A DNA stretch of 64,000 bases, from NCBI GenBank assembly GCA_029261875.1, contig JAJDAL010000024.1, positions 248,001 to 312,000 on the forward strand. The letters run 5' to 3'. Numbering within the stretch: the first letter of the stretch is position 1; every line of letters starts with the position of its first letter. The translations under genes were made by a program, and so were the position numbers. Source of the stretch: Deltaproteobacteria bacterium (lineage in GTDB: Bacteria > Myxococcota_A > UBA9160 > JAJDAL01). Shown piece by piece: positions 8,482-16,944 of this stretch. The notes beneath the pieces are model-generated. The model ran no database searches and had not been told where the DNA came from. It worked only from the letters and a program-made list of their open reading frames with translations.

Positions 8482-11400
8482 TCAGCCGATCCGGTCGGAT
8501 ACGCGCGCGATGGAGTTCAGCAGAGTGGCGAACCCGAGCGAGCGCGCGAGCCCCTGGGCCTGACGCAAGCGGGCGATCGCGTGCTCGTGATCGCCCGTCT
8601 CGCCCCGCAGGAGCAGGCTGCGCGCGTAGTCGTATTGGATACGGGCCTCGGCGGGACGCGCACGCAGGCGCCGCATGCCCGCGAGCCCGAATTCGTAGGC
8701 TTCGAATGCAGCCTCGAACGCGCCCACCGACGCATTCACCAGGGCGATGTAGCGCGACACGGGTCCCCCGAAATAGATCCCCATGGTGGCGTTCCGCTTC
8801 CGATGGGGTTCCAGCAATTCGAGGAAACGCGCTGCATGATGGTTCGCCCGGAGCAGCGCGCAGGTTTCCGCCATCTGGGTGACGACGCACATCCAGCCCA
8901 TATTTTGAGCCGGTTTGTGCATGAAATCCTCCATCATGGATTCGAATTCCCGAAGCGCTTCTTCCCGACGCCCCAGGGCGCACAACAACCGCGTGACGCC
9001 AGCCCGGTACTCGGGTTGGCTGGCCCGTATGCTACCGGCGAGGGGGGTCGCGACGTCCGCCGCTCTTCCAACCTGCGCCGTCAGCGAGTAGGTCAACACG
9101 TCGACCGCCATCGGCATCCCCGGGTCACTGGTCTGCTTCGCGAAGCCCGAAAGTCGCTCGATGGCGTTTCGCGCACCCCGGTAATCCCCTTCCATCAGCG
9201 CCCGCGCTCCTTCGACCATGGCCGCGACCGCGAGGAATTGCGTGCGCCGATAGCGATCCGCGAGGCGCGAAATTTCGGAAGTGTCCCGGCAGAATTCCTC
9301 CCGCTTCCCCTCGCGCAGGTGATCTTCGACCCGGAAGTTGAGCGCTTTCAACAGCAGCTCGGGCTCATCCGCCTCGCGCGCGAGGTTCACCATTTCGTCG
9401 ACCAGGGGTGCCGATTCGGAGAAGCAATCCGGTCGGCGAAACGACGTGGTCCGCCCGAGCAATGCGAAGCCCCGGGTGGCGGGATCCTCGGATTGCTCGG
9501 CCAACTTGGCCGCGCGCTCGCCGAGATCGAGGCTGTAATCCCCTTCGTGCCAGTGAACCGAGAACGCCAGATGGGCGATCAATTCCGCACGCAACCTCCC
9601 CTCCCCGCCCGGAACGGAATCGAGTGCTTTCTGAAGCATGTCCGCAACGAAGCGATCCGTGGCGTCGGGTCGGGGAAAGAACGTGAAGCCCAGAATCAAC
9701 GTGGCGCGCGCCGCCAGGTCCGGACGGCCGATCTCATTGGCGATCTGCGTCGCGCGCTCGAGGGTAGCGATGGAGGTTCGCTCGTCACCGGACCACTTCT
9801 GGGAGCGACCCAACTCCAGATGCAGCCTGCAGCGCGTCTCGGGATCCGGCGCCCCGCAGAGGTCGAGCAGCTCGAGAGCGCGCTCGAGATGAGCCACACA
9901 ACACTCCCACGCAAATACCTGCCGCGCCAATTCGGCGGCCTTGATCGAGTAGTCGAAGGCGCGACGCGGGTTCGCCGCGGGAATCGCGTGGAATAGATGA
10001 TGGGCCAGTTCCGGAACGACGGAACCGATATCCTGGGCGTAGATCGACTCCAGCGATTCCGCGACGCGGAGGTGATACCCAGCGCGCTCGGATTCCATCA
10101 GAGACTCGTAGAGTGCTTGCCGGATGAGACCATGGGGAAATGCGTAGAATCCGCGCCCCTCGCCTTCCGGTGTCAAGAAGCGCCGGGAAACCGCTTCGTC
10201 CAGATCATGGAGGAGATCTTCAGCGCTGCGATCGGATACGGATTCGAGAATCCGCAGGCTGAAGGAACGTCCAAGTACCGAGGCCAGGGCCAATGTGTCC
10301 GCACATGCAGGAGACAGGGGATCGAGCCGTTGCGCAACGGCGGCGCGAATACTATCGGGCAGTTTCCAGGAAGTCTCATCGGACCATTGGGCGACCGAAC
10401 CGTATTCCGCCGCGATCAAGCGCAGCATTTCGATCACGTGGAACGGATTCCCGGCCGTGAGCTCGGCGATGCGGTTCAAGAACGCGCGGCCGGGCAACTC
10501 TTGCAAGAGGCCTTCGATCAATTGCTCGACCTCATCCGGCGTAAGGGGCCCGATCGGAACCGCCTGGCAACCCGCTTCGGCGAGCAGCTGCGAGAAGATC
10601 CTCGCACGCGCATCTTCTACTTCGGTCTCTACACTGCGAAACGTCGCTACCACCAACATTCTCGTTTCGCGAATGGAACGAGAAAGAAAGTGCAGCAAAG
10701 CCAGCGAGGGAACGTCGGCCCAATGTAGATCCTCGAGGATCAGAAGCTGGGGATTCGAGAGACTCGAATCCGCGAGAAACGTCGCAACGCTGTCGAAGAG
10801 GTTGAACCGAGCCGATTCCGGATGCGTTCCCGATCGCTCCCGCGCTTCGCTCCATTCTCCCAGTTCCGGAAGGAGCTGACTCAAGTGGCGTGCGCGACCC
10901 CGCATACTCTCGTTCAGATTTTCGGGTGACTGTTTTGCGGCCACGGAGCGGAGAATCTGCACCCAGGGCCAATAATCGGGTGCACCTTCGGCGGGATGCG
11001 CGCGACTCGTGTAGACGTCGACGCCCTCCGACCGCGCTATCGCGGCCAGTTCTTCGGCGGTACGGGTCTTCCCGATACCGGGTTCTCCGGTGAGCAGAAC
11101 GATGCGACCGCGCCCCGCAGAAGATGCGTCGAGATCCGAGCGCAAGATCTGCAGGATGGCTTCGCGCCCGACGAAACCCGGCTCACGAAATGCAACCGGG
11201 GCAACCGCGGACTCGGGTTCCGGCGTCTTCTCGCGCTCCGCGCCCCGGCCTTCGGTGCTTTCGATCGGAGCCACGAAGCGATAGCCCCGGCCCCGAATCG
11301 TTTTGATCACCCCCTGGCCATCGCCCCCGTTGTGGGCCCACGTGCGCCTTATGGCTTCGACGCAGCGCCGAATGGAGGCATCGCCCACGGTTTCACCGGG

Positions 11401-11565
11401 CCAAAGCACCTCGAGAAGTTCTTCTTTCGTCACCACGCGCTCGCAATTCGCAACGAGATAAACGAGCACGTCGAAGATCTTGGGCTGTAGGGCAACGGTT
11501 CTGTTTCCGGCGCGGAGTTGGTATCGATCGACGTCGATCGTGAAGGGAAGCGAGCGATAGATCAT
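8482..11565 (-). CDS. winged-helix (OmpR/CadC-type) transcriptional regulator with AAA/STAND ATPase and TPR-like domain
   Basis: A 1027-residue signal-integrating regulator. Residues 1-100 form an OmpR/PhoB-type winged helix ending in the typical IKTIRGRGYRFVAP. Residues about 130-400 are an AAA/STAND ATPase: FVGRE entry motif, Walker A GEPGIGKT (160-167), Walker B LLILEDLHWAD. The remaining ~550 residues are all-helical with repeated Leu/Ala patterns, like TPR regions of MalT/AfsR-type regulators that bind ligands or partners. The start at 11565 opens exactly on the DNA-binding domain. It sits 48 bp upstream of the ABC-F and alkylsulfatase genes on the same strand and is the plausible regulator of that group; the ligand is unknown. 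Confidence 0.88.
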   Translation of the reverse strand: MIYRSLPFTIDVDRYQLRAGNRTVALQPKIFDVLVYLVANCERVVTKEELLEVLWPGETVGDASIRRCVEAIRRTWAHNGGDGQGVIKTIRGRGYRFVAPIESTEGRGAEREKTPEPESAVAPVAFREPGFVGREAILQILRSDLDASSAGRGRIVLLTGEPGIGKTRTAEELAAIARSEGVDVYTSRAHPAEGAPDYWPWVQILRSVAAKQSPENLNESMRGRARHLSQLLPELGEWSEARERSGTHPESARFNLFDSVATFLADSSLSNPQLLILEDLHWADVPSLALLHFLSRSIRETRMLVVATFRSVETEVEDARARIFSQLLAEAGCQAVPIGPLTPDEVEQLIEGLLQELPGRAFLNRIAELTAGNPFHVIEMLRLIAAEYGSVAQWSDETSWKLPDSIRAAVAQRLDPLSPACADTLALASVLGRSFSLRILESVSDRSAEDLLHDLDEAVSRRFLTPEGEGRGFYAFPHGLIRQALYESLMESERAGYHLRVAESLESIYAQDIGSVVPELAHHLFHAIPAANPRRAFDYSIKAAELARQVFAWECCVAHLERALELLDLCGAPDPETRCRLHLELGRSQKWSGDERTSIATLERATQIANEIGRPDLAARATLILGFTFFPRPDATDRFVADMLQKALDSVPGGEGRLRAELIAHLAFSVHWHEGDYSLDLGERAAKLAEQSEDPATRGFALLGRTTSFRRPDCFSESAPLVDEMVNLAREADEPELLLKALNFRVEDHLREGKREEFCRDTSEISRLADRYRRTQFLAVAAMVEGARALMEGDYRGARNAIERLSGFAKQTSDPGMPMAVDVLTYSLTAQVGRAADVATPLAGSIRASQPEYRAGVTRLLCALGRREEALREFESMMEDFMHKPAQNMGWMCVVTQMAETCALLRANHHAARFLELLEPHRKRNATMGIYFGGPVSRYIALVNASVGAFEAAFEAYEFGLAGMRRLRARPAEARIQYDYARSLLLRGETGDHEHAIARLRQAQGLARSLGFATLLNSIARVSDRIG

Positions 11566-11637
11566 GAGCCGATTTCCACCCTGGGGCCCGAATCGCCCCG
11601 CTTGGCTGGCCAACCGGTGTGCGATTCACCCCCTAGG

Positions 11638-11665
11638 CGTTACCTGGGAGGGAACAATCGTTACC
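11638..11665. promoter_or_regulatory. direct repeats CGTTACC spaced 21 bp upstream of the wHTH regulator
   Basis: CGTTACC occurs at 11638-11644 and again at 11659-11665, two helical turns apart, in the 208-bp gap before the winged-helix regulator start. OmpR-type winged helices bind direct repeats, so this is a candidate autoregulatory site. The rest of the gap (11666-11773) is AT-rich and probably holds the promoter. Confidence 0.35.
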
Positions 11666-11773
11666 CGCCACTCCCCTCTCTTATGGGATTTGATGGCAAT
11701 TCGATCGCATTTACTTTTTGACTGAGTTGAAAATGCGTCGAAAATTTCCGCTCCGATTCCGGCCCGATCGCGC

Positions 11774-12742
11774 TCAGGGGATCAGTAGAACCCGCCCGAA
11801 GGAAGCGCGCGATTCGATGTATTCGTGGGCGGCGCCGGCTTCGGAAAGCGGGTACTTGCGGTCGATCACGATGGCGAGTTCGCCCTTCGCTGCGGCTTCG
11901 AGGTGGCGCGCGATCATGGCGTGGGCCCGCGCTGGGTTGAGGACCAACTCGGCACCCAGGAACACACCGGTCAAAGTCTTGTTGGCGGGGCGCAACAGGG
12001 AAACGTCGAGATTGGCTCCATCGCGCCCCGCGCTGCCGACGTTTACGATTCGCCCTCGGTAGGCCGCGCACTCGATGCTGCCCTTCAAGACCTCCCCGCC
12101 CACGGAATCCACCACCAGGTCTGGCCCGCGCCCGCCGGTCAATTCGCGCGCTCGATTCACGAAATTTTCGCGCGCGTAATTGATGCCGTGATCGAGGCCA
12201 AACTCCGCCAGACGTTCGAGTTTTTCATCGCTCGAACTCGTCGCCAGGACCGTGGCACCAGCCCGCTTGGCGAGTTGCACCGCCGCGATCCCGACACCGG
12301 ACGCCCCCGCTTGGATCAGAACGCTCTCACCGGCTTGCAGGCGTCCGAATTCGAACAGGCAATCGTCCGCCGTGCCGACCGGGATCGGAATGGCGGCCGC
12401 GCGCTCGATGTCGAGTTCGTCCGGGACGATCCAGGTGGCACCCGCCGGAATCGCGCGCCGCGCGGCGTGGGATCCGTGCATCCCCGAACAAACCACGCGC
12501 TGGCCCACCGCGCGATCCGTCACCTCGGACCCCACTTCGGAAACGACCCCGGCGCACTGGTACCCGACGATGTGGGGCACCGAAGCCATCGCACCCCCCA
12601 GACGGTTCAAGGTATCCCCGCCCTCGATGCTCACGGCCTGAACGTCGAGCACGATCCCATTGGGCGCGCACTCGGGTTCGGCCACATCCTCATAGCGAAA
12701 AACATCGGGCTTCCCGGTCTCGTAGTAGACGGCTGCTTTCAT
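11774..12742 (-). CDS. NADPH:quinone oxidoreductase-like (zinc-free MDR) dehydrogenase
   Basis: A 322-residue medium-chain dehydrogenase/reductase of the quinone oxidoreductase branch. It starts MKAAVYYETGKPDVFRYEDV, the typical GroES-like entry, and has the nucleotide-binding GASGVGIAAVQLAKRAGA followed by SSDEKLE, but lacks the paired cysteines and GHE motif of zinc alcohol dehydrogenases. Expected to reduce quinones or enones with NADPH in the cytosol. The start at 12742 has no Shine-Dalgarno site but a TATCCT box 8 nt upstream. It is divergent from the TauE/SafE gene and monocistronic. Confidence 0.9.
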   Translation of the reverse strand: MKAAVYYETGKPDVFRYEDVAEPECAPNGIVLDVQAVSIEGGDTLNRLGGAMASVPHIVGYQCAGVVSEVGSEVTDRAVGQRVVCSGMHGSHAARRAIPAGATWIVPDELDIERAAAIPIPVGTADDCLFEFGRLQAGESVLIQAGASGVGIAAVQLAKRAGATVLATSSSDEKLERLAEFGLDHGINYARENFVNRARELTGGRGPDLVVDSVGGEVLKGSIECAAYRGRIVNVGSAGRDGANLDVSLLRPANKTLTGVFLGAELVLNPARAHAMIARHLEAAAKGELAIVIDRKYPLSEAGAAHEYIESRASFGRVLLIP

Positions 12743-12750
12743 GACGCGAG

Positions 12751-12756
12751 AGGATA
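12751..12756 (-). promoter_or_regulatory. -10-like box (TATCCT) 8 nt before quinone oxidoreductase start
   Basis: On the minus strand TATCCT is followed by 8 nt and the ATG at 12742. There is no ribosome site. It is the looser-spaced member of the leaderless-like set in this window. Confidence 0.3.
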
Positions 12757-12803
12757 GCGCGGACCCATCGCGTCGGGATGAACGACGCGAAGGCACATTC
12801 GGC

Positions 12804-12809
12804 TAGTGT
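12804..12809 (+). promoter_or_regulatory. -10-like box (TAGTGT) 6 nt before TauE/SafE start
   Basis: TAGTGT, then CCCGGC, then the GTG start at 12816. It has the TANNNT-N6-start layout seen before other genes here that lack a Shine-Dalgarno sequence. Confidence 0.3.
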
Positions 12810-12815
12810 CCCGGC

Positions 12816-13553
12816 GTGGGCACCGAAGAATTCAGCATCCTGGTGAGCGCCGCATTCCTCACCTCGATCGTCTCCGGCATTCTCGGCATGGCGGGCGGCA
12901 TCATGCTGCTCTCCGTCATGCTTCTCTTCTTCGAGCCCCTGGTCGCGATCCCGCTCCACGGCGTGGTACAGCTGGTTTCGAACAGCTCGCGAACCGTCGT
13001 CCAACGTCGTCACGTACGCTGGGAACTCGTCGGCCCCTACCTCCTTCCCTTGATCCCGATGTCGCTGCTCGGTTTGTACGTGGCGCGAGAGATCCCTCCC
13101 TCCGCGGCCAAGATGCTGATCGGCATCTTCGTCCTGGTAGCGACTTGGCTACCGGGTTGGCTGCGTTTGGGCGTAGCCGCGCAGGCGCTGCCACGGCGAC
13201 GTTTCTTCGGTCTCGGTGCGATGGTGGGCTTTCTTCAGATGACCGTTGGCGCAACCGGCCCCTTGCAGGCCCCGTTCTTTCTGAACCTCGGCCTCGAACG
13301 ACAGGCAGTCGTCGGAACCAAGGCCGCCTGCCAAAGCGCGGGGCACTTGTCGAAGATCGCGATCTTCGGTTTCGCGGGCTTTGCCTTCTACGAATTCTGG
13401 CCCCTGCTGGGCCTCATGTGTCTCGGGGTGGTGGGCGGAACCTGGATCGGGAGTCAGATCTTGAATCGCGTCAACGAGCGCGTCTTTCTGATTCTCTACC
13501 GCGGCGTCCTTACGCTGGTCGCCCTTCGACTCATCGTCCTGGAGTTGATCTAG
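12816..13553 (+). CDS. TauE/SafE family membrane permease (putative sulfite/sulfonate or anion exporter)
   Basis: A 245-residue integral membrane protein with about eight hydrophobic segments. The paired repeats GILGMAGGIMLL (early) and VGFLQMTVGATGPLQAPFF (middle) match the two glycine-rich motifs of the TauE/SafE (DUF81) family, which moves sulfite, sulfonates or other anions across the inner membrane. Start is a GTG with a TANNNT box 6 nt upstream. The stop overlaps the stop of the convergent EthD gene by 4 bp. Substrate not determinable; sulfite would fit the nearby sulfatase and sulfotransferase genes, but that is only context. Confidence 0.85.
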   Translation: MGTEEFSILVSAAFLTSIVSGILGMAGGIMLLSVMLLFFEPLVAIPLHGVVQLVSNSSRTVVQRRHVRWELVGPYLLPLIPMSLLGLYVAREIPPSAAKMLIGIFVLVATWLPGWLRLGVAAQALPRRRFFGLGAMVGFLQMTVGATGPLQAPFFLNLGLERQAVVGTKAACQSAGHLSKIAIFGFAGFAFYEFWPLLGLMCLGVVGGTWIGSQILNRVNERVFLILYRGVLTLVALRLIVLELI

Positions 13554-14236
13554 GACTTCAGTACGTACTCGCCCATCATCGCGGACTCCGAGCGACCCAG
13601 ATCGAGAAAACGTCGGGTGTCTTCCATGATGATCTTCATCCCCTCGGGCGAATCGAACAGACCACTGCGAAACGCTTCCACGCTGGGGAAACCCATCTGG
13701 GCGATGCCGTCGAAGGCGGGCGACCCGGACGTGCACACCTCGAGAATCGGATTCTGTCGGTAGTCCCACATTCCGATGTGGTGTTCGAGGGCGAGTGGTG
13801 CATGGCGCCGGCGCCAGTGCGCGTCGAAATCCCGCGCGCCACGGTGCGCCGCGCGATAGGCGGGAGAGATCATGCAGACCCCCGGAGTTCGAGTGCCATC
13901 GGCCCAGTCCCGCGGATAGTTTCGGAGTCGGCGCGATCCGACGCGGTAGACGTGCAGCGTTCCCGCTTCATTTAGCCTCCGAGCGATTTCGCCCAGGCCG
14001 ACCTGCGTGTGGATTTCGAAGAGCGCGTCGAAAGCGGGGCGTCGCGTCAGCTCGCCCAAAGGAATCTGTTCCGCGATTTCATCCACGAGATGCAGCGACA
14101 GGTACGCGGCATCGCGCGCGAGGGCGGGGCCCAGGGAATCGAGCGTTCGTCGATTGAAGTCGATGCGCGTTTCGGATTCGGGGCGTTCTACGAGGATCGC
14201 AACGCGTTCCAAGGCGACTCCGCAAGCACCTCGCAT
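13550..14236 (-). CDS. EthD domain-containing protein
   Basis: A 228-residue soluble protein with a dimeric alpha/beta-barrel EthD domain in its second half (ISPAYRAAHRG..DFDAHWRRRHAPLALEHHIGMWDYRQN), including the R/H-rich segment typical of the family; the first ~100 residues look like a degenerate copy of the same fold. EthD proteins accompany P450 and ether- or sterol-degrading systems but their chemistry is mostly unknown. The ATG at 14236 is preferred because upstream residues are low-complexity and overlap the flagellin promoter region. Convergent, with a 4-bp overlap with the TauE/SafE gene. Confidence 0.75.
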   Translation of the reverse strand: MRGACGVALERVAILVERPESETRIDFNRRTLDSLGPALARDAAYLSLHLVDEIAEQIPLGELTRRPAFDALFEIHTQVGLGEIARRLNEAGTLHVYRVGSRRLRNYPRDWADGTRTPGVCMISPAYRAAHRGARDFDAHWRRRHAPLALEHHIGMWDYRQNPILEVCTSGSPAFDGIAQMGFPSVEAFRSGLFDSPEGMKIIMEDTRRFLDLGRSESAMMGEYVLKS

Positions 14237-14283
14237 GCATCGCGCAGTGCACCGGCAAGATAGGAGCGCGGACGCGCACCCGC

Positions 14284-14311
14284 TACGGAGGCTCCTCCGA
14301 AGCACCGATAT
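14284..14311 (+). promoter_or_regulatory. weak sigma-28-like promoter upstream of flagellin
   Basis: TACG at 14284-14287, a 16-bp gap, then ACCGATAT at 14304-14311 resembles the flagellar sigma-28 consensus TAAA-N15-GCCGATAA (6 of 8 in the -10 part). It would start RNA about 22 nt before the flagellin ATG. A CGGAGG-CT-CCTCCG inverted repeat (14286-14299 region) sits in the spacer. Confidence 0.3.
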
Positions 14312-14339
14312 AGAGGTTGGGAGGGCCTGGGAGTGTGCC

Positions 14340-15170
14340 ATGGCGCTTCGCGTCGGTATGGGGAGCGCCGTTGCGGGCGCGATCCGTCACATTGGACAAC
14401 ACACGCAAACCATCGGGCGAACCCTGCGTCAATTGTCGACGGGGCTGCGGATCGTCACGGCCGCCGACGATCCGGCGGGGCTCGCCATTTCCGAACGCTT
14501 GCGGTCCAAGATCCGCAGTCTCGAAACCGCGCAACGCAACGCGAGCGACGGGATCTCCGCCGTTCAAATCGGCGAGGCCGCCCTTGCGGAAACCGGCGAC
14601 CTCCTGATTCGCATCCGCGAGCTGGCGGTGCAGGCCGCCAACGCAACGTCGGGCCCACGCGAGCGTTCGGCGCTCCATCAAGAAGCGATGGCACTCGTCG
14701 ACGAGATCAATCGCATCGCCGCCACGACTCACATGAATGATGTGTCTCTCCTCGCGGGCGGCCCCGGCGTCGAGATTCAGACCGGGACGAACGCCGATGA
14801 AGTGCTCCGCATCCCGAGCGTCGACGCTTCGGCGACCCACTTGGGGGTCAACGGAATCGACCTGGCGACCGGTGCCGCGTCGGCCCGCAGCGCACTGGCC
14901 AAGATCGACGCCGCCATCGACACCACGACCGCACAGCGCGTCGACTTCGGCGTGGCGCAGAGCATTCTGGAATCGCGCATCCGCGTTCAAGCCGCGTCGA
15001 TCGAAGCGCATTCGGCCGCGGAGTCGCGGATTCGCGATCTCGATTACGCCCAGGCGACGGCAGAACTCACCCGTGCGCGGATCCTGCAACAGATGAGCGT
15101 TTCCGCGCTCATCCAAGCACGCAACATCGAAGCAGAAACCGTGCTCGCCCTGCTGCCCAGATCGCGCTAG
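14340..15170 (+). CDS. fliC: flagellin (short, D0/D1 only)
   Basis: A 276-residue flagellin, the filament subunit exported through the flagellar type III apparatus. The N-terminal helix region carries the hallmark LSTGLRIVTAADDPAGLAIS (20 residues from about 31) and the C-terminus the matching SRIRDLDYAQATAELTRARI followed by LQQMSVSALIQARN. Only about 90 residues separate the conserved ends, so the surface-exposed D2/D3 domains are missing, as in minimal flagellins. GGGAG precedes the ATG. No other flagellar gene lies within the window, so this copy is isolated; it may be an additional flagellin expressed with a locus elsewhere. Confidence 0.93.
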   Translation: MALRVGMGSAVAGAIRHIGQHTQTIGRTLRQLSTGLRIVTAADDPAGLAISERLRSKIRSLETAQRNASDGISAVQIGEAALAETGDLLIRIRELAVQAANATSGPRERSALHQEAMALVDEINRIAATTHMNDVSLLAGGPGVEIQTGTNADEVLRIPSVDASATHLGVNGIDLATGAASARSALAKIDAAIDTTTAQRVDFGVAQSILESRIRVQAASIEAHSAAESRIRDLDYAQATAELTRARILQQMSVSALIQARNIEAETVLALLPRSR

Positions 15171-15237
15171 CCAACACGACCGCGGACCTTTAGAATCGAG
15201 GGGAAAATATCCCACATCGATTATCGGATCCGCGCGC

Positions 15238-16923
15238 ATGTCCCGTTCTAGACCGCTGAAGCTGTTCTTCTTTCTCGCCACCCTGGCGATCTGGGCCGAG
15301 CCCGCCCAGGCGGACGACAGCGCCATCTTCAGCCTGATCGACTCCGCCCGGACCGCGGCCCAGGCCATCGCAATCGACGGCGACGGGTCGGATTGGGCGG
15401 GCATCCCCGAGTTCGCCGACCCGGTGGGCGACGCCGGCGGTGAAGCGAGCCGCGACATTACGAGTGTCGCGATCGCCCCCACCGCCGACGCCTTGCTGGT
15501 GAAGATCGAAACCGCGGCTCCGCCGCCCACGGAGTTCCTCAACTTCTGGTTGGAGATCGACTTCTTTCGCGAGGAAGGTTTCGAATTGATGCTGGGCCTG
15601 GATCTTTCGTTCCCGGATCTGTTGAACATCTTCCCGCCGAACGACTTCGGAATCTTCACCTCCTGGGACGACAGCAGCAAGGCGGCGGGCCAGGTCTTCG
15701 AGGTCCGGATTCCCTACGCGAGTCTGGCCGCCGAGCTTCCCGCCGAAATGGCGGCGGAACTCAGCGGGGCGAACGCGCGCAGCTGGGTACGCGTGCGTCC
15801 CTTCAGCGTCGGCGAAGACCTGGCTCCCTTGGACCTCGGAACCGCGGTTGCGTCCTATCTCTTGATCCCCACTCCCTATGCGCTGGATCCGCCCGTACCG
15901 GCCGGCGGCGAAAACCCCACCGCCATCCCGATGCCCCTCGCGGGCAAGCAGTATGTGAGCCAGGGTCCCATGACCCTCGGGAGCCACAGCGGAGTCTGGG
16001 CCTACGACATCAACCTCGTGAACGACAATCTCCACCCGGACGATCCGTTCGAAAGCCCGAACTTGTCGGACTATTTCAGCTTCGGCCTCACGCTGACGGC
16101 CCCGGTGGACGCGACGGTTTTCTCCATGGACGAATCGCAGCCGGATCTGCCCCCGCGCCACCCGGGGCCGATCCTCACGCCGCCGAACTTCGTGTTCCTC
16201 GACATCGGAAACGACATCGGGTTGTTGTTCAGTCACCTGATTCAAGATTCCGTTCCCGTCGTACCGCTGGCGCCGGTGAAGGCCGGCGATCCCATCGGTT
16301 TGGTGGGACATTCGGGTTCCGCGTCCTGGCCGCACCTGCACCTCGACGCACAGGAGATCGACAACGGCTTCACCACCACGCCCCTGGCGTTCACGCACGT
16401 CGAAGTCAGCCTCAACCCGGGCGCCGTCGACCCGTGGGCGCGCGCCCTCGACGAATGGAGCATTCGCGACGGCTTCTTCGTCGAGCCGAACCCTGCGCCC
16501 CCCGCCCCCGACACCGATAGCGACGGTGTCCCGGACGCCGAAGACAACTGCGTTCTCGTCGCCAATCCAAAACTCGGAACCGGCGGGACTCCGGCGCGTG
16601 AGGGGTTCCAAACCACGACGGGCGGACAACTGGACGACGACGCCGATGGATTCGGCAACGCGTGTGATGCCAAATTCGGAACTCCGGGCCAGTTCGTGGG
16701 TGGAGTCGACATCGGGGAATTGCTGGCGTCCTTCAACAAGGACCGTTCCGGGGCGAATTGCGGGGGCAGCGGAAACAAACCCTGCGCGGCCTTCGACCTC
16801 GACAACTCCGGCCAATTCATTGGCGGCGGAGACATCACGCGAACCTTCCAGCTCTTCAACAAGGAGCCGGGGCCCACGTGCGAAGCCTGCCCGCTCGAAT
16901 GCGAAGGCCCGGCCTGCGACTAG
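15238..16923 (+). CDS. secreted M23/LytM-type metallopeptidase with calcium-type and tandem C-terminal repeats
   Basis: A 561-residue exported protein. After a signal peptide (about 1-25) comes a ~190-residue beta-rich domain, then a peptidase domain with the M23 landmarks H250..D257 (HSGVWAYD), H333, and GHSG..HLH (H366, H368), consistent with a zinc endopeptidase acting on peptidoglycan or extracellular peptides. Residues 425-437 (DTDSDGVPDAEDN) begin thrombospondin type-3-like calcium motifs. The end holds two copies of a GQFxGGxDIxxxxxxFNK repeat (about 484-501 and 525-542) with adjacent cysteines, resembling a dockerin-like pair. The ATG at 15238 opens the signal peptide. Activity is inferred; a non-enzymatic LytM role is possible. 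Confidence 0.82.
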   Translation: MSRSRPLKLFFFLATLAIWAEPAQADDSAIFSLIDSARTAAQAIAIDGDGSDWAGIPEFADPVGDAGGEASRDITSVAIAPTADALLVKIETAAPPPTEFLNFWLEIDFFREEGFELMLGLDLSFPDLLNIFPPNDFGIFTSWDDSSKAAGQVFEVRIPYASLAAELPAEMAAELSGANARSWVRVRPFSVGEDLAPLDLGTAVASYLLIPTPYALDPPVPAGGENPTAIPMPLAGKQYVSQGPMTLGSHSGVWAYDINLVNDNLHPDDPFESPNLSDYFSFGLTLTAPVDATVFSMDESQPDLPPRHPGPILTPPNFVFLDIGNDIGLLFSHLIQDSVPVVPLAPVKAGDPIGLVGHSGSASWPHLHLDAQEIDNGFTTTPLAFTHVEVSLNPGAVDPWARALDEWSIRDGFFVEPNPAPPAPDTDSDGVPDAEDNCVLVANPKLGTGGTPAREGFQTTTGGQLDDDADGFGNACDAKFGTPGQFVGGVDIGELLASFNKDRSGANCGGSGNKPCAAFDLDNSGQFIGGGDITRTFQLFNKEPGPTCEACPLECEGPACD

Positions 16924-16944
16924 CCGCCTCCGGGGCCGAACGCC

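Noticed and set aside
6697..9996. Open frame of 1099 codons on the plus strand opposite the ABC-F and regulator genes
   Set aside because: Spans two well-supported minus-strand genes and their gap; low-complexity translation with no domain.
14286..14299. CGGAGG-CT-CCTCCG inverted repeat as a terminator or riboswitch
   Set aside because: The loop is only 2 nt, there is no T-run, and it lies upstream of the flagellin start; more likely incidental or part of the promoter.
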